Shown one piece after another: positions 18,041 through 27,219 of a DNA stretch of 64,000 bases. A program made the position numbers and the translations under genes. Numbering within the stretch: position 1 is the first letter of the stretch; each line of letters begins with the position of its first letter. Source of the DNA: Caballeronia sp. Lep1P3 (lineage in GTDB: Bacteria > Pseudomonadota > Gammaproteobacteria > Burkholderiales > Burkholderiaceae); assembly GCF_022879595.1 (NCBI RefSeq), contig NZ_CP084265.1, positions 1,488,001 to 1,552,000 of the forward strand, read 5' to 3'. Under the pieces are notes generated by a model. That model did not search any database. It was not told the origin of the DNA and worked only from the letters and a program-made list of their open reading frames with translations.

Positions 18041-18109
18041 TTCGCTGCGCGCATCCTACAATGTAAGCGTCGCCCCTTGAGCCACGATCGAGCCCCGAAG
18101 GAGGTTGCG

Positions 18110-18268
18110 ATGACCGAGCCGATGATCACCCTGATGGTGGGCGTCGTGGTGGTGCTATGCGCCATCGTGATTCTCGTCATGCATCACAAGCACCCGCACA
18201 TCGATCCGCCCAAAGCGCGCTGGCTGGATACGCATCCGCCGCGCGACTGGATGCATCACAGGCACTGA
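18110..18268 (+). CDS. small single-pass membrane protein, 52 aa
   Basis: One membrane helix (MITLMVGVVVVLCAIVILVM) is followed by a short His/Pro-rich basic tail (HHKHPHIDPPKARWLD, ending MHHRH). AAGGAGG at 18098-18104 lies just before the ATG, which supports a real gene despite its size. The tail could bind metal, but that is only a suggestion from composition. Confidence 0.65.
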   Translation: MTEPMITLMVGVVVVLCAIVILVMHHKHPHIDPPKARWLDTHPPRDWMHHRH

Positions 18269-18274
18269 CAGGCG

Positions 18275-18294
18275 GCGCCGGCTTCGGCCGGCGC
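18275..18294. terminator. bidirectional hairpin with UUCG tetraloop
   Basis: GCGCCGGC-TTCG-GCCGGCGC forms a perfect 8-bp GC stem with a stable UUCG loop, placed between two convergent genes. It is followed by TCTTCT rather than a full T-tract. Confidence 0.7.
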
Positions 18295-18305
18295 TCTTCT
18301 GCGCA

Positions 18306-18623
18306 TCAACGGCGCGGGCCTTTCATCGCTTCCGCTTCCATCGCCGCGTGCCATTCCTCGCTGTTCTCGATCGGGTCCATGCCTTCGTCCACGAAGGCCG
18401 ATGCGCGTTCGGCCGCCGAGCGTGTGTCGTCGCCGGTGTTTTCGTCGGCAGCGTCGTCGTCGCCTGGCGGCTCCAGCATGTCCTGCAGCATCGCGCTCAG
18501 TTCCGGCGTATCCCACGGCTCGCCGCGCTGTTTCTTCTTTTTGATGTAGTGCCTGACTTCGGCATCCTGCTCGGTCGTGAGCGGTAGTCCGCGAAACGTG
18601 CGGCTTGCGTCGAACTCGATCAT
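18306..18623 (-). CDS. conserved hypothetical acidic protein, 105 aa
   Basis: A soluble, strongly acidic protein with no recognised fold. It opens MIEFDASRTFRGLPLTTEQDAEVRHYI, has a KKKK stretch and then an Asp/Glu-rich low-complexity middle (EPPGDDDAADENTGDD). AAGGAG lies seven bases before the ATG, so the start is secure. Confidence 0.72.
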   Translation of the reverse strand: MIEFDASRTFRGLPLTTEQDAEVRHYIKKKKQRGEPWDTPELSAMLQDMLEPPGDDDAADENTGDDTRSAAERASAFVDEGMDPIENSEEWHAAMEAEAMKGPRR

Positions 18624-18689
18624 GGCGTGCTCCTTGCCTGATACACAGCGCCTTCAGTGTAACGCCGTTGCCGCGTATCGACGATCGCG

Positions 18690-19036
18690 TCAAAGCGGCG
18701 GCAGCCTGCGCGCGACGGGCGTCGTCTTGACGATGGCCGTGCTCGTCGCCGCGCGATCCGTCACGTTGGCGAGGATGTCGTCGAGATGTTCGATGGAGCG
18801 CACCCATAGGCGGCAGACGAAGCAGTCGTCGCCCGTCACTTTCACGCATTCGACGCATTCGACGCATTCGGGAATGCGCCTGAGCGCTTCCTCGACGAGA
18901 TGCAACTGGCCCGGCAGCGGCTGCACGCGCACGATGCCTGCAACGCAAACCCACGCGCGCGCGGAGCGATCTCGATGGTGAAGCCGCGTATGACGCCTTG
19001 CGCTTCGAGCCGGCGCATGCGCCCGGCGGATGACGC
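18690..19036 (-). pseudogene. Lrp/AsnC family regulator, 5'-truncated and frameshifted
   Basis: The remaining reading pieces spell an Lrp-family protein: [29 protein letters not shown] in one frame, then after a shift near 18940-18946 [44 protein letters not shown] and the C-terminal VKTTPVARRLPPL in another. The first half of the helix-turn-helix domain, about 45 residues, is missing; the sequence before RMRRLEAQ belongs to the rdgC upstream region. A 9-bp unit is tandemly repeated three times inside it (ECV ECV, 18845-18871). Loss of the DNA-binding start plus the frameshift makes function very unlikely. Confidence 0.8.
18845..18871. repeat. three tandem 9-bp repeats in the Lrp pseudogene
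   Basis: CGCATTCGA, CGCATTCGA and CGCATTCGG follow one another and code on the minus strand for repeated Glu-Cys-Val. Lrp homologues normally have only one such Glu-Cys at this place, so this is an expansion. Confidence 0.75.
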
Positions 19037-19100
19037 TGCAGCCGCGCCTGGGTGTCGTATAGAATGGCCCGCTTTTCCGAACAACATCGAAAGCGCCGCC

Positions 19101-20012
19101 ATGTGGTTCAAGAACCTTCAGCTTCATCGCCTTCCCGCTCACTGGAGCGTCACGCCCGATCAGATGCACACATGGCTCGCGCCGCTCGCGTTCAGCGCGG
19201 CGTCGAGCGTCGAGAACGAGCGGCGCGGCTGGGTGTCGCCGCGCGGCGACGATGCGCTCGTCTACACGGTGAACCGTCAGTTGCTCATCACGTATCGCGC
19301 GGAGAAGAAGCTCTTGCCCGCGTCGGTCATCACGCAATTCACGAAGGAACGCGCGGCCGAACTCGAAGAGCAACAGGGCTTCAAGCCGGGCCGCAAGCAG
19401 ATGCGCGAGCTGAAAGAGCAAGTGACCGATGAACTCTTGCCGCGCGCCTTCAGCATTCGCCGCGATACGCGCGTGTGGATCGATCCGGTGCACGGCTGGC
19501 TCGCGATCGATGCCGCATCGGCGACGCTCGCGGACGACATCATCGGCTTGCTGGTGAAGTCGGTGACGGACCTGCCGCTTGCAAGCGTGCGGACCGCGCG
19601 CTCGCCCGTCTCCGCGATGACCGAGTGGCTCCTGAGCGGCGACGCGCCCGCTGGCTTCACGCTCGATCGCGATACCGAGCTGCGTTCGGCGGGCGAGGGC
19701 AATGCGACCGTGCGCTACGTCGGTCACGCGCTGGAAGCCGAGGACATGCGCCGCCATATCGAGGCGGGCAAGCAGTGCATGCGGCTTGCGATGACGTGGG
19801 ACGACCGCGTGTCGTTCGTGCTGACGCCGTCGCTCACGCTCAAGCGCGTGAGTGCGCTCGACGTCATCAAGGAAGCCGCCGATCCGACCGCCGCCAACGA
19901 CGACGAGCGCTTCGAATCGGATTTCCTGCTGATGACCGGCGAACTCGCGCGCCTGTTCGCCGCGCTGACGGAAGTGCTCGGCGGCGAAGAAGACCTGCGC
20001 GCGGCGGCGTAA
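19101..20012 (+). CDS. rdgC: recombination-associated protein RdgC
   Basis: 303 residues, the usual RdgC length. It starts [11 protein letters not shown] and shows [65 protein letters not shown] and [16 protein letters not shown], all typical of the family. RdgC is a nucleoid-associated ring-shaped DNA-binding protein that limits RecA filament activity. The ATG at 19101 was chosen by conservation of this start. The gene is followed at once by a heptanucleotide repeat tract. Confidence 0.96.
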   Translation: MWFKNLQLHRLPAHWSVTPDQMHTWLAPLAFSAASSVENERRGWVSPRGDDALVYTVNRQLLITYRAEKKLLPASVITQFTKERAAELEEQQGFKPGRKQMRELKEQVTDELLPRAFSIRRDTRVWIDPVHGWLAIDAASATLADDIIGLLVKSVTDLPLASVRTARSPVSAMTEWLLSGDAPAGFTLDRDTELRSAGEGNATVRYVGHALEAEDMRRHIEAGKQCMRLAMTWDDRVSFVLTPSLTLKRVSALDVIKEAADPTAANDDERFESDFLLMTGELARLFAALTEVLGGEEDLRAAA

Positions 20013-20013
20013 C

Positions 20014-20126
20014 AGGAAGCGGAGAGCGGGAAGCGGAAAGCAGAAAGCGGAAAGCGGAAAGCGGAAAGCGGAAAGCGGCAAGCCGAAAGCCGAAAGCCGA
20101 AAGCCGAAAGCCGAAAGCCGAAAGCG
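20014..20126. repeat. heptanucleotide tandem repeat tract between rdgC and a diguanylate cyclase gene
   Basis: The whole gap between two convergent genes is built from 7-bp units: first GGAAGCG/GGAAAGC-like copies, then a switch to about seven CCGAAAG copies. It starts two bases after the rdgC stop and ends four bases before the GGDEF stop codon. Such tracts vary in copy number by polymerase slippage. No terminator hairpin was seen in it. Confidence 0.92.
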
Positions 20127-20129
20127 CCT

Positions 20130-21332
20130 TCAGCCCGCCGCCGCCGACGCGAATGCGTAGCCGTTCTTGCCGTTGCGCTTGACGGCGTACATCGTGTCGT
20201 CGGCGGCGGCGACGAGCCGCCAGTAGTCCGTCACGCGGTCCGGGAAGCTCGCAATGCCGACGCTCGCGCGCACGAGCGACAAGCCCATGCGCGCATCGGT
20301 TTCCGCGACGCACGCGATGATGCGCTGCGCGATCGCGGCAAGCTCCATGTCGCTCGAAAACTCCCGCACCAGCACCGCGAACTCGTCGCCGCCGATGCGC
20401 GCGACCACGTCGCTGTTGCGCACCGTCTGCCGGAAGCGCCGCGACACAGCGATCAGAAATTCATCGCCGATGCGGTGGCCGTGCGTATCGTTCACGCGCT
20501 TGAAGCCGTCGAGATCGACATACAGCACCGCGATGCGCCTCGCGTCCGCGCCGCCGCCCAGTCCCTCCGCCGATTCCTCCAGCGCCGCAAAGAGCCTGCG
20601 GCGATTGGGCAGTCCGGTCATCGCGTCATGCAGCGACGCATGCTCGAACTCGCTGGAAATGCCGACGAGCTGCCGGTTGCGCTTCGCATACATGCCGAGT
20701 GCCGTGATGAGCACGCCGAACACGATGGCCGACAGCGCGATCAGCGTATGCGACACGCTCACGATGCGCGTGCGCACGTCGCTGCTCGCGCGGTCGCGTT
20801 CGATGCGCCAGTAGGCATCGGCGGAATCGAGCGCGGCGCTCGCCTGGTCGATATCGGCTGCCGGCGACAGCGCGGCCGGCGGCAGCGTCGGCGCGGGCGT
20901 CGGGCTCGACGCGATCAGCGCATGGAGACTCGCGAGGCGCGCGGCGAATTCGATCCGCGCCTCGCGATACGCGGTGCGATGCGGCGCGTCGCCCGTCGAT
21001 GCATCGCCGCGCAGCGCCAGCGCCGACGCGCGGGCAGTATCCGCGCGCTGCACGGCCTGCTGCACGAGTCCGACATATTCCTGCTGCAGTTGCGCCGAGA
21101 AGATCGCGCGCACCTGATACGCGAGAAAGAGCAGGCCGATCAGAAGGCACAGGAGCGCGGCGGCCGCGATCGGCGCGGGGCCGGGCACGCGCAGACGCCG
21201 CGCGTGGGCACGCGCCGCGCCAAGGGCGTTGGCCGCGCGCGCGGCCCATGTGTCCGTCGCCGACAGATAGGCGACGGCGTGATGCTCGCCGTCACGGACG
21301 GGAATATTCGTCTCGCTGGCCGGATGTGGCAT
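20130..21332 (-). CDS. membrane-anchored diguanylate cyclase (GGDEF)
   Basis: 400 residues. Two membrane helices (about 52-72 and 192-214) enclose a periplasmic, Ala-rich sensor region of about 120 residues. The C-terminal GGDEF domain has the intact active site RIGGDEFAV (314-318) and an I-site RNSD at 305-308, five residues before it, so c-di-GMP synthesis with product inhibition is expected. There is no EAL domain. Its start overlaps the preceding gene by about 40 bp, suggesting co-translation. Its 3' end abuts the repeat tract. Confidence 0.93.
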   Translation of the reverse strand: MPHPASETNIPVRDGEHHAVAYLSATDTWAARAANALGAARAHARRLRVPGPAPIAAAALLCLLIGLLFLAYQVRAIFSAQLQQEYVGLVQQAVQRADTARASALALRGDASTGDAPHRTAYREARIEFAARLASLHALIASSPTPAPTLPPAALSPAADIDQASAALDSADAYWRIERDRASSDVRTRIVSVSHTLIALSAIVFGVLITALGMYAKRNRQLVGISSEFEHASLHDAMTGLPNRRRLFAALEESAEGLGGGADARRIAVLYVDLDGFKRVNDTHGHRIGDEFLIAVSRRFRQTVRNSDVVARIGGDEFAVLVREFSSDMELAAIAQRIIACVAETDARMGLSLVRASVGIASFPDRVTDYWRLVAAADDTMYAVKRNGKNGYAFASAAAG

Positions 21333-22011
21333 TGCGTCGATAGCTCACTCGATGAAAGAACGCGCCCACGCGGGCAAAGAGTCCCGGCTCGGCTTTCCCG
21401 CGCGCCGCGCGGCGGCGGGCCGCCTGAGCGTTTTGCGCCGTGCGGACCGGCTGGGCCGCTGGCGATGACCGGCCCGGGCGGCTTGCCGCGACCTGCTGCG
21501 AGCGGGCGCGAGCCTGCGCGGCGGCATCGGGCGGAGCGTCGGCGGCCTGTGCGCCTGCAACGGGACCGAGACGCATCGTGTCGGGCGCATCGGCGGGCGG
21601 GTTGTCCGCGAGCGTCGTCGTATCGGCGCGGGCGGCTTGCGCGGTGACGGCGGTGGTCGTCGGCGCTTCGACGACACCCGACGAAAGCGTCTGCGAGGGC
21701 TGCGCGCTTCCGATCACGGGCTCGTCGATGCCGAGCGAGCGGCGCGCGCTCGTCATCGCTTCGGCGTAGACGCGCTGGTCGTGGTTGAACCACATGCTGT
21801 ACGCGACGGTGCCGAGCACGCCGATGCCGAGCGCGCTCGCCGACGCCATCCAGAGCGCGAGCCGCCCGAAGCGCAGCGGCGCGCGCACGGAACCGGCGTC
21901 GTCGTCGTAGTCCAGCAGCGGATCGGGCGGACCGACAGGAACGGACGGATCGTTCGCGGGCGACAGGGCGTCCGCGAACGGCTCTTCGGGTAGCTCAGCG
22001 TGGTGAGGCAT
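21292..22011 (-). CDS. hypothetical protein with one membrane helix and an Ala-rich domain, 239 aa
   Basis: The cytoplasmic N-terminus is acidic (DYDDDAGS). One membrane helix follows (LALWMASASALGIGVLGTVAYSMWF), then an Ala/Pro/Gln-rich, probably disordered periplasmic region ending with a basic stretch (FARVGAFFHRVSYRR). No domain is recognised. It overlaps the start of the diguanylate cyclase gene, so the two probably act together; the long flexible tail could reach the cell wall. Confidence 0.7.
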   Translation of the reverse strand: MPHHAELPEEPFADALSPANDPSVPVGPPDPLLDYDDDAGSVRAPLRFGRLALWMASASALGIGVLGTVAYSMWFNHDQRVYAEAMTSARRSLGIDEPVIGSAQPSQTLSSGVVEAPTTTAVTAQAARADTTTLADNPPADAPDTMRLGPVAGAQAADAPPDAAAQARARSQQVAASRPGRSSPAAQPVRTAQNAQAARRRAARGKAEPGLFARVGAFFHRVSYRRNATSGQRDEYSRP

Positions 22012-22668
22012 GACAGCGCTCTCCAGAACATATTCGTCGACGGCGGCGGGGCGTTTGCAAGAGCGCGCATCGCTTGCTGTCGCATGCTTGTCGCTTGCCT
22101 ATCTCTTGCGTACCGCGCGGCCGCCGCAGGAAGCCGGATCAGGCGCCAGCCGAAAACGGCCGTGGGACCGTCTCGCTATGCGCGTCCATTCGAAGGAATG
22201 GCCAAACCGATGAATGTGCCGGCACAGCGGCCGGAAGCTGCAAGGCGCTCGGACTTCGCGCGCAACGCGGCTAGGGGGCCGACCGTGAGTGGCAATACTG
22301 TAACTCTCGCCGCCAGCCGGAAAAAGCTGCCGTGGCCGCGGCGATGGATGCTGCAAGACAATTTGGCACGCCGCCCGATGCAACGTTGGGCGCCACACAA
22401 CGCTTGGGTCTCGCGATGGGCTGCCGTGCAAAACTCAGATACTACCCTAGCATCGAGCAGGCCAGCCGCCCGCCCGGACCATTCGTCAGATCAGTGATGC
22501 GGCGTTGGTTGCATCGCGCACATACATTCTTTGACGTTTATAGCAGAGCGCGCGGTGTTTAGCGCGCCGCGGACCGATGCACGGCGCAGCGGGCCGGATG
22601 GCCTGCTCACATCCGACATCCGGGAAGCGCGTGTCGCCGCGCGCCCAACAACTGAGACGCGCGCCGCT
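22012..22668. other. 657-bp gap without a recognised gene
   Basis: This is the region upstream of the hypothetical gene at 22011 and downstream of the YihY gene. Open frames here have no plausible protein features. I see no tRNA, strong terminator or convincing promoter; a small RNA cannot be excluded. Confidence 0.4.
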
Positions 22669-23580
22669 TCACTCGGTCGTGAACGAGGGCGGCGTTTGAG
22701 GCTGCGGCAGGCCGAAGCGTTCGAACTCGGAGATGACCTGCGCGCCGAAGAGCAGCAGCGTGGCGAGCGCTTCGAGGCTGAACAGGACGACGATCGACGT
22801 GGTGAGCGACCCGTAGACCACGCTCACCTGCGAGAGCGTCGCGAAATACCACACGAGGAAGTGCCGCGTGATTTCCCAGAGCAGCGCCGCCGTGATGCTG
22901 CCCAGCAGCGCGAGCCTGAGCGACGGCCGTCCGACCGGCATCACGAGATAGATGGACGTCAGCACGAAAATCTCGCCTGCCAAGCCGAGCAGATACAGCA
23001 GAAGCCGCGACGCGCCCTTGAGCGACACGGCGATGCCGAGCAGCTTCACGCTGTTGTCGCCCATCGCCTGAAGGCCGTTGGAGACGAGCGTGACGATCAG
23101 CATGCCGACGCCGAGAAACAGGATGTAGCAGTACGGCAGCAGCGCGGAGAGCAGAAAATGCCGCCGCCGGATGGCGACGCGATGCACGAAAATCACCGAC
23201 ATCGCGTTTTCGAGCACGGTGAAGGCGAGCGAGCTGAAGAAGATCATCGTCACGAGCAGCAGCCAGCCGATGACCGCGCGATGCGTCAGAAAATTGGCGA
23301 GTTCGCGCACGATCGCGCGCGCCTGCCCCGGCACGAGCCATTCCAGCAGATGCGCGAGCGTCTCCAGCAACTCCTGCTGGCCGACGAACTTCGACAGCAC
23401 GATCACGATCAGGATCAGAAGCGGCACGATCGACAGCAGCGCGTAATACGCGACCGCGCCCGCGAGCAGCATGCCCTGATTGGCGCGGAAAGACTTGACC
23501 GTGCGCAGGAAGAAACCGAAGGGATCGCGCGCGACGCCCCGGATCTGAGGCCCGAGCACCGGGCCGAGAATCTTCGACAT
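22669..23580 (-). CDS. YihY/BrkB family inner-membrane protein
   Basis: 303 residues with about six membrane helices. The family motifs are visible: ANQGMLLAGAVAYYALLSIVPLLILI near the N-terminus and YGSLTTSIVVLFSLEALATLLLFGAQVISEFER near the end. These proteins were once called ribonuclease BN by mistake; their role is unknown and may be transport or envelope maintenance. It stands alone, with the gene at 22011 a further 657 bp downstream on the same strand. Confidence 0.93.
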   Translation of the reverse strand: MSKILGPVLGPQIRGVARDPFGFFLRTVKSFRANQGMLLAGAVAYYALLSIVPLLILIVIVLSKFVGQQELLETLAHLLEWLVPGQARAIVRELANFLTHRAVIGWLLLVTMIFFSSLAFTVLENAMSVIFVHRVAIRRRHFLLSALLPYCYILFLGVGMLIVTLVSNGLQAMGDNSVKLLGIAVSLKGASRLLLYLLGLAGEIFVLTSIYLVMPVGRPSLRLALLGSITAALLWEITRHFLVWYFATLSQVSVVYGSLTTSIVVLFSLEALATLLLFGAQVISEFERFGLPQPQTPPSFTTE

Positions 23581-23696
23581 GGAACCTCCGCGACGCGCGT
23601 GCGTGCGGCAATGGCGCGACGGCCAGCCACATGCCCTGGAGAAAGGTTAGTCGCCGCGAAGCAACTTGTACGCCCGGCGCGCGGTCCGCTCCAGCG

Positions 23697-23900
23697 TCAG
23701 CTTGCGCGATGCGCCTTCGCGCGGCGCGCCGCGGCTTGCTGCGCTGCTTCTTCGAAGGCGATGTCGAGCAGTGTATCGACATCCCGCGCGGGCAGGTCGG
23801 CTACGTTGATGTTGCGCAGGCGGCAGAAGAGCGCGAGCGCTTCGGCGGCGGCGGCGAAGGCGTCGCTCAGATTGCGGGCGGGCAGGCGTTTTTTTCTCAT
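23697..23900 (-). CDS. small hypothetical protein, about 67 aa
   Basis: MRKKRLPARNLSDAFAAAAEALALFCRLRNINVADLPARDVDTLLDIAFEEAAQQ reads as a helical soluble protein with a basic start. No clear ribosome binding site lies before the ATG at 23898-23900; an ATG three codons upstream is possible. No family is recognised. Codon use fits a real gene. Confidence 0.5.
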   Translation of the reverse strand: MRKKRLPARNLSDAFAAAAEALALFCRLRNINVADLPARDVDTLLDIAFEEAAQQAAARRAKAHRAS

Positions 23901-23967
23901 GGCACACATATCGGCAAGCGTGCCGTTTTACTTTAATCTGTCTCCAACGGCTGACGCGAGCAAGACG

Positions 23968-23990
23968 CGGCGTGCAAAAAAAGCACGCCG
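23968..23990. other. 8-bp hairpin with A7 loop upstream of the NCS1 transporter gene
   Basis: CGGCGTGC and its exact complement enclose seven A residues, about 140 bp before the transporter start and in the divergent region with the small gene at 23900. It may be an operator, a leader hairpin or a terminator of an unseen transcript. Confidence 0.5.
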
Positions 23991-24129
23991 ACAGCGGGCC
24001 GTCGCGGCCGGGCCTGCGTTCGGCGTGGGTCCGGTCATTCGCCTGTAGATCGCGGCTTCTTTTGTCTGCCGAACATCGCGCGGGCCATTCATCACACGAC
24101 GCCCCCGCGCTTCGGTCAAGGAGACGGTC

Positions 24130-25608
24130 ATGCCCGCTTCTCACGTAGCCGATTCTTCCACGCTGCCGCCAGGCGCCGATGTCGAAGTCGTCAACGCGGA
24201 CGAACGCCTCTACAACCACGACCTCGCGCCCGTGCCGCGCGCGCGGCGCACATGGACCGGCTACAGCATCTTCGCGATGTGGATGTCGGACGTGCACAGC
24301 GTCGGCGGCTACACCTTCGCGGCGAGTCTCTTTCTGCTGGGCATTTCGGGCTGGCAAGTGCTGCTCGCCATGACGATCGGCATTCTCGTCGTCTATGTGC
24401 TGATGAACTGGGTCGGCAAGCCGAGTCTCGTGCACGGCATTCCGTTTCCGGTGATGGCGCGCGTGTCGATGGGCGTGATGGGCGCGAATCTCGCCGCGCT
24501 GATTCGCGGCGTGGTCGGCATCGTGTGGTACGGCGTGCAGACCTATTTCGCGTCGAAGGCGGTGGCGACGCTGCTGCTGCTTTTCGTGCCATCGGCCGCC
24601 GCGCTGCGCGATACGAGCTTCCTGCGGCTCGACGCGCTCGGCTGGGTCAGCTTCCTCTTCATGTGGCTGCTGCAGCTCATCATCTTCCAGCGCGGCATGG
24701 AGATCATCCGCAAGTTCATCGACTTTTGCGGGCCGGCGGTGTACGTCGTGATGTTCTTCCTGATGGGCTGGATTCTCTATCGCGCGGGGCTCGGCAGTCT
24801 CGACCTGACGCTCTCGGGCAAAGTGCTTTCAGGCGACGAGCAACTGCACGCGATGGTCAACGCGATCCTCCTCGTCGTCAGCTACTTCGCCGCGCTGCTG
24901 CTCAACTTCGGCGACTTCTCGCGCTTTGCGAAGAGCGAGCGGCAGATGAAAGTCGGCAATTTCCTCGGGCTGCCGTTCAACTTCATTGCGTTCGCGATCA
25001 TCACGGTCATCGTGACGGCGGGCAGCGAGAAGGTCTTCGGCACGATGATCATGGACCCGGTCGAGATCGTCTCGCGCATCGACAACAAGATCGCGGTGGC
25101 GATCGGCAGCATCACGTTCATCGTCGCGACGATGGGCATCAATATCGTCGCGAACTTCGTTTCGCCGGCGTATGACATCGCCAATCTCTTTCCGAAGCAC
25201 GTCGACTTCAAGAAGGGCGGGCTGATCGCGTCGATTCTCGCGGTGGTCGTGTGTCCGTGGATCTTCGTCGACAGCCCGAAGGCGATCACCATTTTCGTGT
25301 CGGTGTTCGGCGCCGTGCTCGCGCCGCTGTACGGCGTGATGATCGCCGACTATTACCTCGTCAAGCACCAGCAAGTGAACGCCGCCGAGCTCTACACCAT
25401 GCAGCCCGGCTCGCGCTTCTATTACGACGGCGGCTGGAACAAGGTCGGGCTCGCGGCGCTCGTCGTGGCGGGCGTGATCTCGGTCGGCTGGGAACTCTCG
25501 ACGCAACTGCTCAAGATTCTTCCCGCCAACAATCTGGGCTGGCTCATCGGCGCGGCGGCGGGCGCGTTGCTCTACGTCATGATGATGCGTCTCGCGCGGC
25601 GCACGTAG
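24130..25608 (+). CDS. NCS1 family nucleobase:cation symporter
   Basis: 492 residues with about twelve membrane helices. Family hallmarks are the N-terminal NHDLAPVPRARRTWTGYSIFAMWMSDVHSVGGY segment, GANLAALIRGVVGIVWYGVQTYFAS and NFGDFSRFAKS in the middle. NCS1 carriers take up cytosine, uracil, allantoin, hydantoin or thiamine with sodium or protons. Which substrate applies cannot be read off, and no catabolic gene lies nearby. AAGGAG at 24118-24123 supports the ATG. Confidence 0.92.
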   Translation: MPASHVADSSTLPPGADVEVVNADERLYNHDLAPVPRARRTWTGYSIFAMWMSDVHSVGGYTFAASLFLLGISGWQVLLAMTIGILVVYVLMNWVGKPSLVHGIPFPVMARVSMGVMGANLAALIRGVVGIVWYGVQTYFASKAVATLLLLFVPSAAALRDTSFLRLDALGWVSFLFMWLLQLIIFQRGMEIIRKFIDFCGPAVYVVMFFLMGWILYRAGLGSLDLTLSGKVLSGDEQLHAMVNAILLVVSYFAALLLNFGDFSRFAKSERQMKVGNFLGLPFNFIAFAIITVIVTAGSEKVFGTMIMDPVEIVSRIDNKIAVAIGSITFIVATMGINIVANFVSPAYDIANLFPKHVDFKKGGLIASILAVVVCPWIFVDSPKAITIFVSVFGAVLAPLYGVMIADYYLVKHQQVNAAELYTMQPGSRFYYDGGWNKVGLAALVVAGVISVGWELSTQLLKILPANNLGWLIGAAAGALLYVMMMRLARRT

Positions 25609-25624
25609 GCGCTGTCTCGAGTCT

Positions 25625-25945
25625 TCATTTCAGCCAGCGGCGCGCGTCCTGCTCCCACTCGGGCTGGCCGCAGTTGGGCGGATTCTCGGGGCCGAGCACG
25701 GTGATGTAGCCCTGCGTCTTCATGCACGCTTCGTAAGCGCGGACCTGCGTGCATCGGCCCGGGCCGGCTTTGCGGGAAGCGGCCTTGCAGCCGTCCATCG
25801 CGCGGTCCATGCCGCTGAAGTCGGCGTCGACGGATTCGGTGGCGGGCGGCGGATTCGCGCTCGCCGAGAATTCGACGGGACCGGTGCAAGACGCCAGCGC
25901 GAGCGTGGCCGATGCAAGCAGGATGCGGGCGGGGCGATGGCTCAT
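25625..25945 (-). CDS. small lipoprotein with four conserved-looking cysteines, 106 aa
   Basis: It begins MSHRPARILLASATLALASC, a lipoprotein signal with lipobox ALASC. The mature domain contains MDGCKAASRKAGPGRCTQVRAYEACMKTQGY and NPPNCG, so four further Cys residues could form two disulfides. AAGGAG precedes the start. An in-frame upstream ATG would remove the clean signal, so it was not used. The function is unknown. Confidence 0.75.
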   Translation of the reverse strand: MSHRPARILLASATLALASCTGPVEFSASANPPPATESVDADFSGMDRAMDGCKAASRKAGPGRCTQVRAYEACMKTQGYITVLGPENPPNCGQPEWEQDARRWLK

Positions 25946-26168
25946 CGTGCGGGTCTCCTTTCTCGTGGCGCGCGCAGGCAATGATGCACCGTGTCTCGCC
26001 CGCGCGCTCTTTTTTATCGCGTCTGGCGCGGCGGTTCAACTTGAGACGATCGAGCAGCCGAACGAGACGCTGCCGCATTCGCGCCGCGCCCGCGCGCCAC
26101 TAAGCTCTCTTCAACGACGACGAACGCATCCGCGTTGGTCCGGTTTCCGAAAGGAATGGAGAAGGCTC

Positions 26169-27158
26169 ATGAACAACGACGAATCCGCAAATCGCCGCGC
26201 CCCGATGCCGGTGGCGTTCTTCGGCATAGCCGTGGGCGCGCTCGCGCTCGCAGGCGCGTGGCGTGCCGCCGCGCAGGTGTGGCGCATTCCGCAGCAGCTT
26301 CCGGCGCTCCTGACGGCGCTCGCGCTCGTCGTGTGGATCGCGCTTCTCGTCGCCTACGCGCACAAGTGGCTCACGCAGCGCGACGACGCGCTTGGCGAGT
26401 TGCGGCATCCGGTGCAATCGTCGTTCGCGGCGCTCATTCCCGTCTCGACGATGCTCGCCGCGCAAGCCGTGCAGACGTACTCGCGCGACGCCGCGATCGC
26501 GCTCTACGTCGCGGGCGTCGCGAGTCAGCTTGCGCTCGGCGCCTATCTGCACGGACGCTTCTGGCAAGGCGGCCGCAATCCCGAACTGACGACGCCCGCC
26601 GTCTATCTGCCGACGGTCGCGCCCAGCTTCGTCGCGGGCACCGCTGCGGCGGGCCTCGGCTGGACACAACTCGGCGCGCTTTTCTTCGGCGCGGGCGTGT
26701 TTTCGTGGCTCGCGATCGAATCCATCGTTCTGCATCGCGCGGCAGTGCACGAGCCGCTTCCCGAAGCGCTGCGCCCGAGCCTCGGCATCCAGCTCGCGCC
26801 GCCGGTGGTGGGCGGTGTGTCGTATCTCGCGATCACGCATGGCGTGCCCGATCTCTTCGCCTATATGCTGCTCGGCTACGGGCTGTATCAGGCGATCATG
26901 CTCGCGCGCCTCGTTCCGTGGATTCGCCAGCGCGCGTTCTCGCCTTCGTACTGGGCGTTCAGCTTCGGCGTGGGCGCGCTGCCGACGATGGCCATCCGCA
27001 TGCTCGAGCGCGGCGCGCAGGGTCCGGTGGAGTGGATCGCGCCGGCGGCGTTCGTCGCGGCGAACGCGATCATCGCGATGCTCGTCTTCGGGACGCTCAA
27101 GGCGGCAGCGAGCGGCCAGCTGATGCCGGTCGTCCCGAACCGGACGAAGGCAGCTTGA
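26169..27158 (+). CDS. tehA: TehA / SLAC1 family anion channel (tellurite resistance/dicarboxylate transporter)
   Basis: 329 residues with ten membrane helices, the SLAC1 fold. Visible segments are PVAFFGIAVGALALAGAWRAAAQVW at the start, FAALIPVSTMLAAQAVQTY and the later FAYMLLGYGLYQAIMLARL and FWAFSF-like YWAFSFGVGALPTMAIRML. E. coli TehA confers tellurite resistance when overexpressed with TehB; TehB is not next door. The ATG at 26169 follows a GAAAGGAAT-type site. Convergent with a LysR gene. Confidence 0.88.
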   Translation: MNNDESANRRAPMPVAFFGIAVGALALAGAWRAAAQVWRIPQQLPALLTALALVVWIALLVAYAHKWLTQRDDALGELRHPVQSSFAALIPVSTMLAAQAVQTYSRDAAIALYVAGVASQLALGAYLHGRFWQGGRNPELTTPAVYLPTVAPSFVAGTAAAGLGWTQLGALFFGAGVFSWLAIESIVLHRAAVHEPLPEALRPSLGIQLAPPVVGGVSYLAITHGVPDLFAYMLLGYGLYQAIMLARLVPWIRQRAFSPSYWAFSFGVGALPTMAIRMLERGAQGPVEWIAPAAFVAANAIIAMLVFGTLKAAASGQLMPVVPNRTKAA

Positions 27159-27219
27159 ATGTGGGCGCGCCGTGAGCCGTTCGCTTCTTCGATCGAATCC
27201 GCATCGGGCAGCGACGCGC

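Noticed and set aside
22531..24048. 505-codon plus-strand frame opposite the YihY gene
   Set aside because: Highly charged repetitive composition; the opposite strand has the conserved YihY membrane protein.
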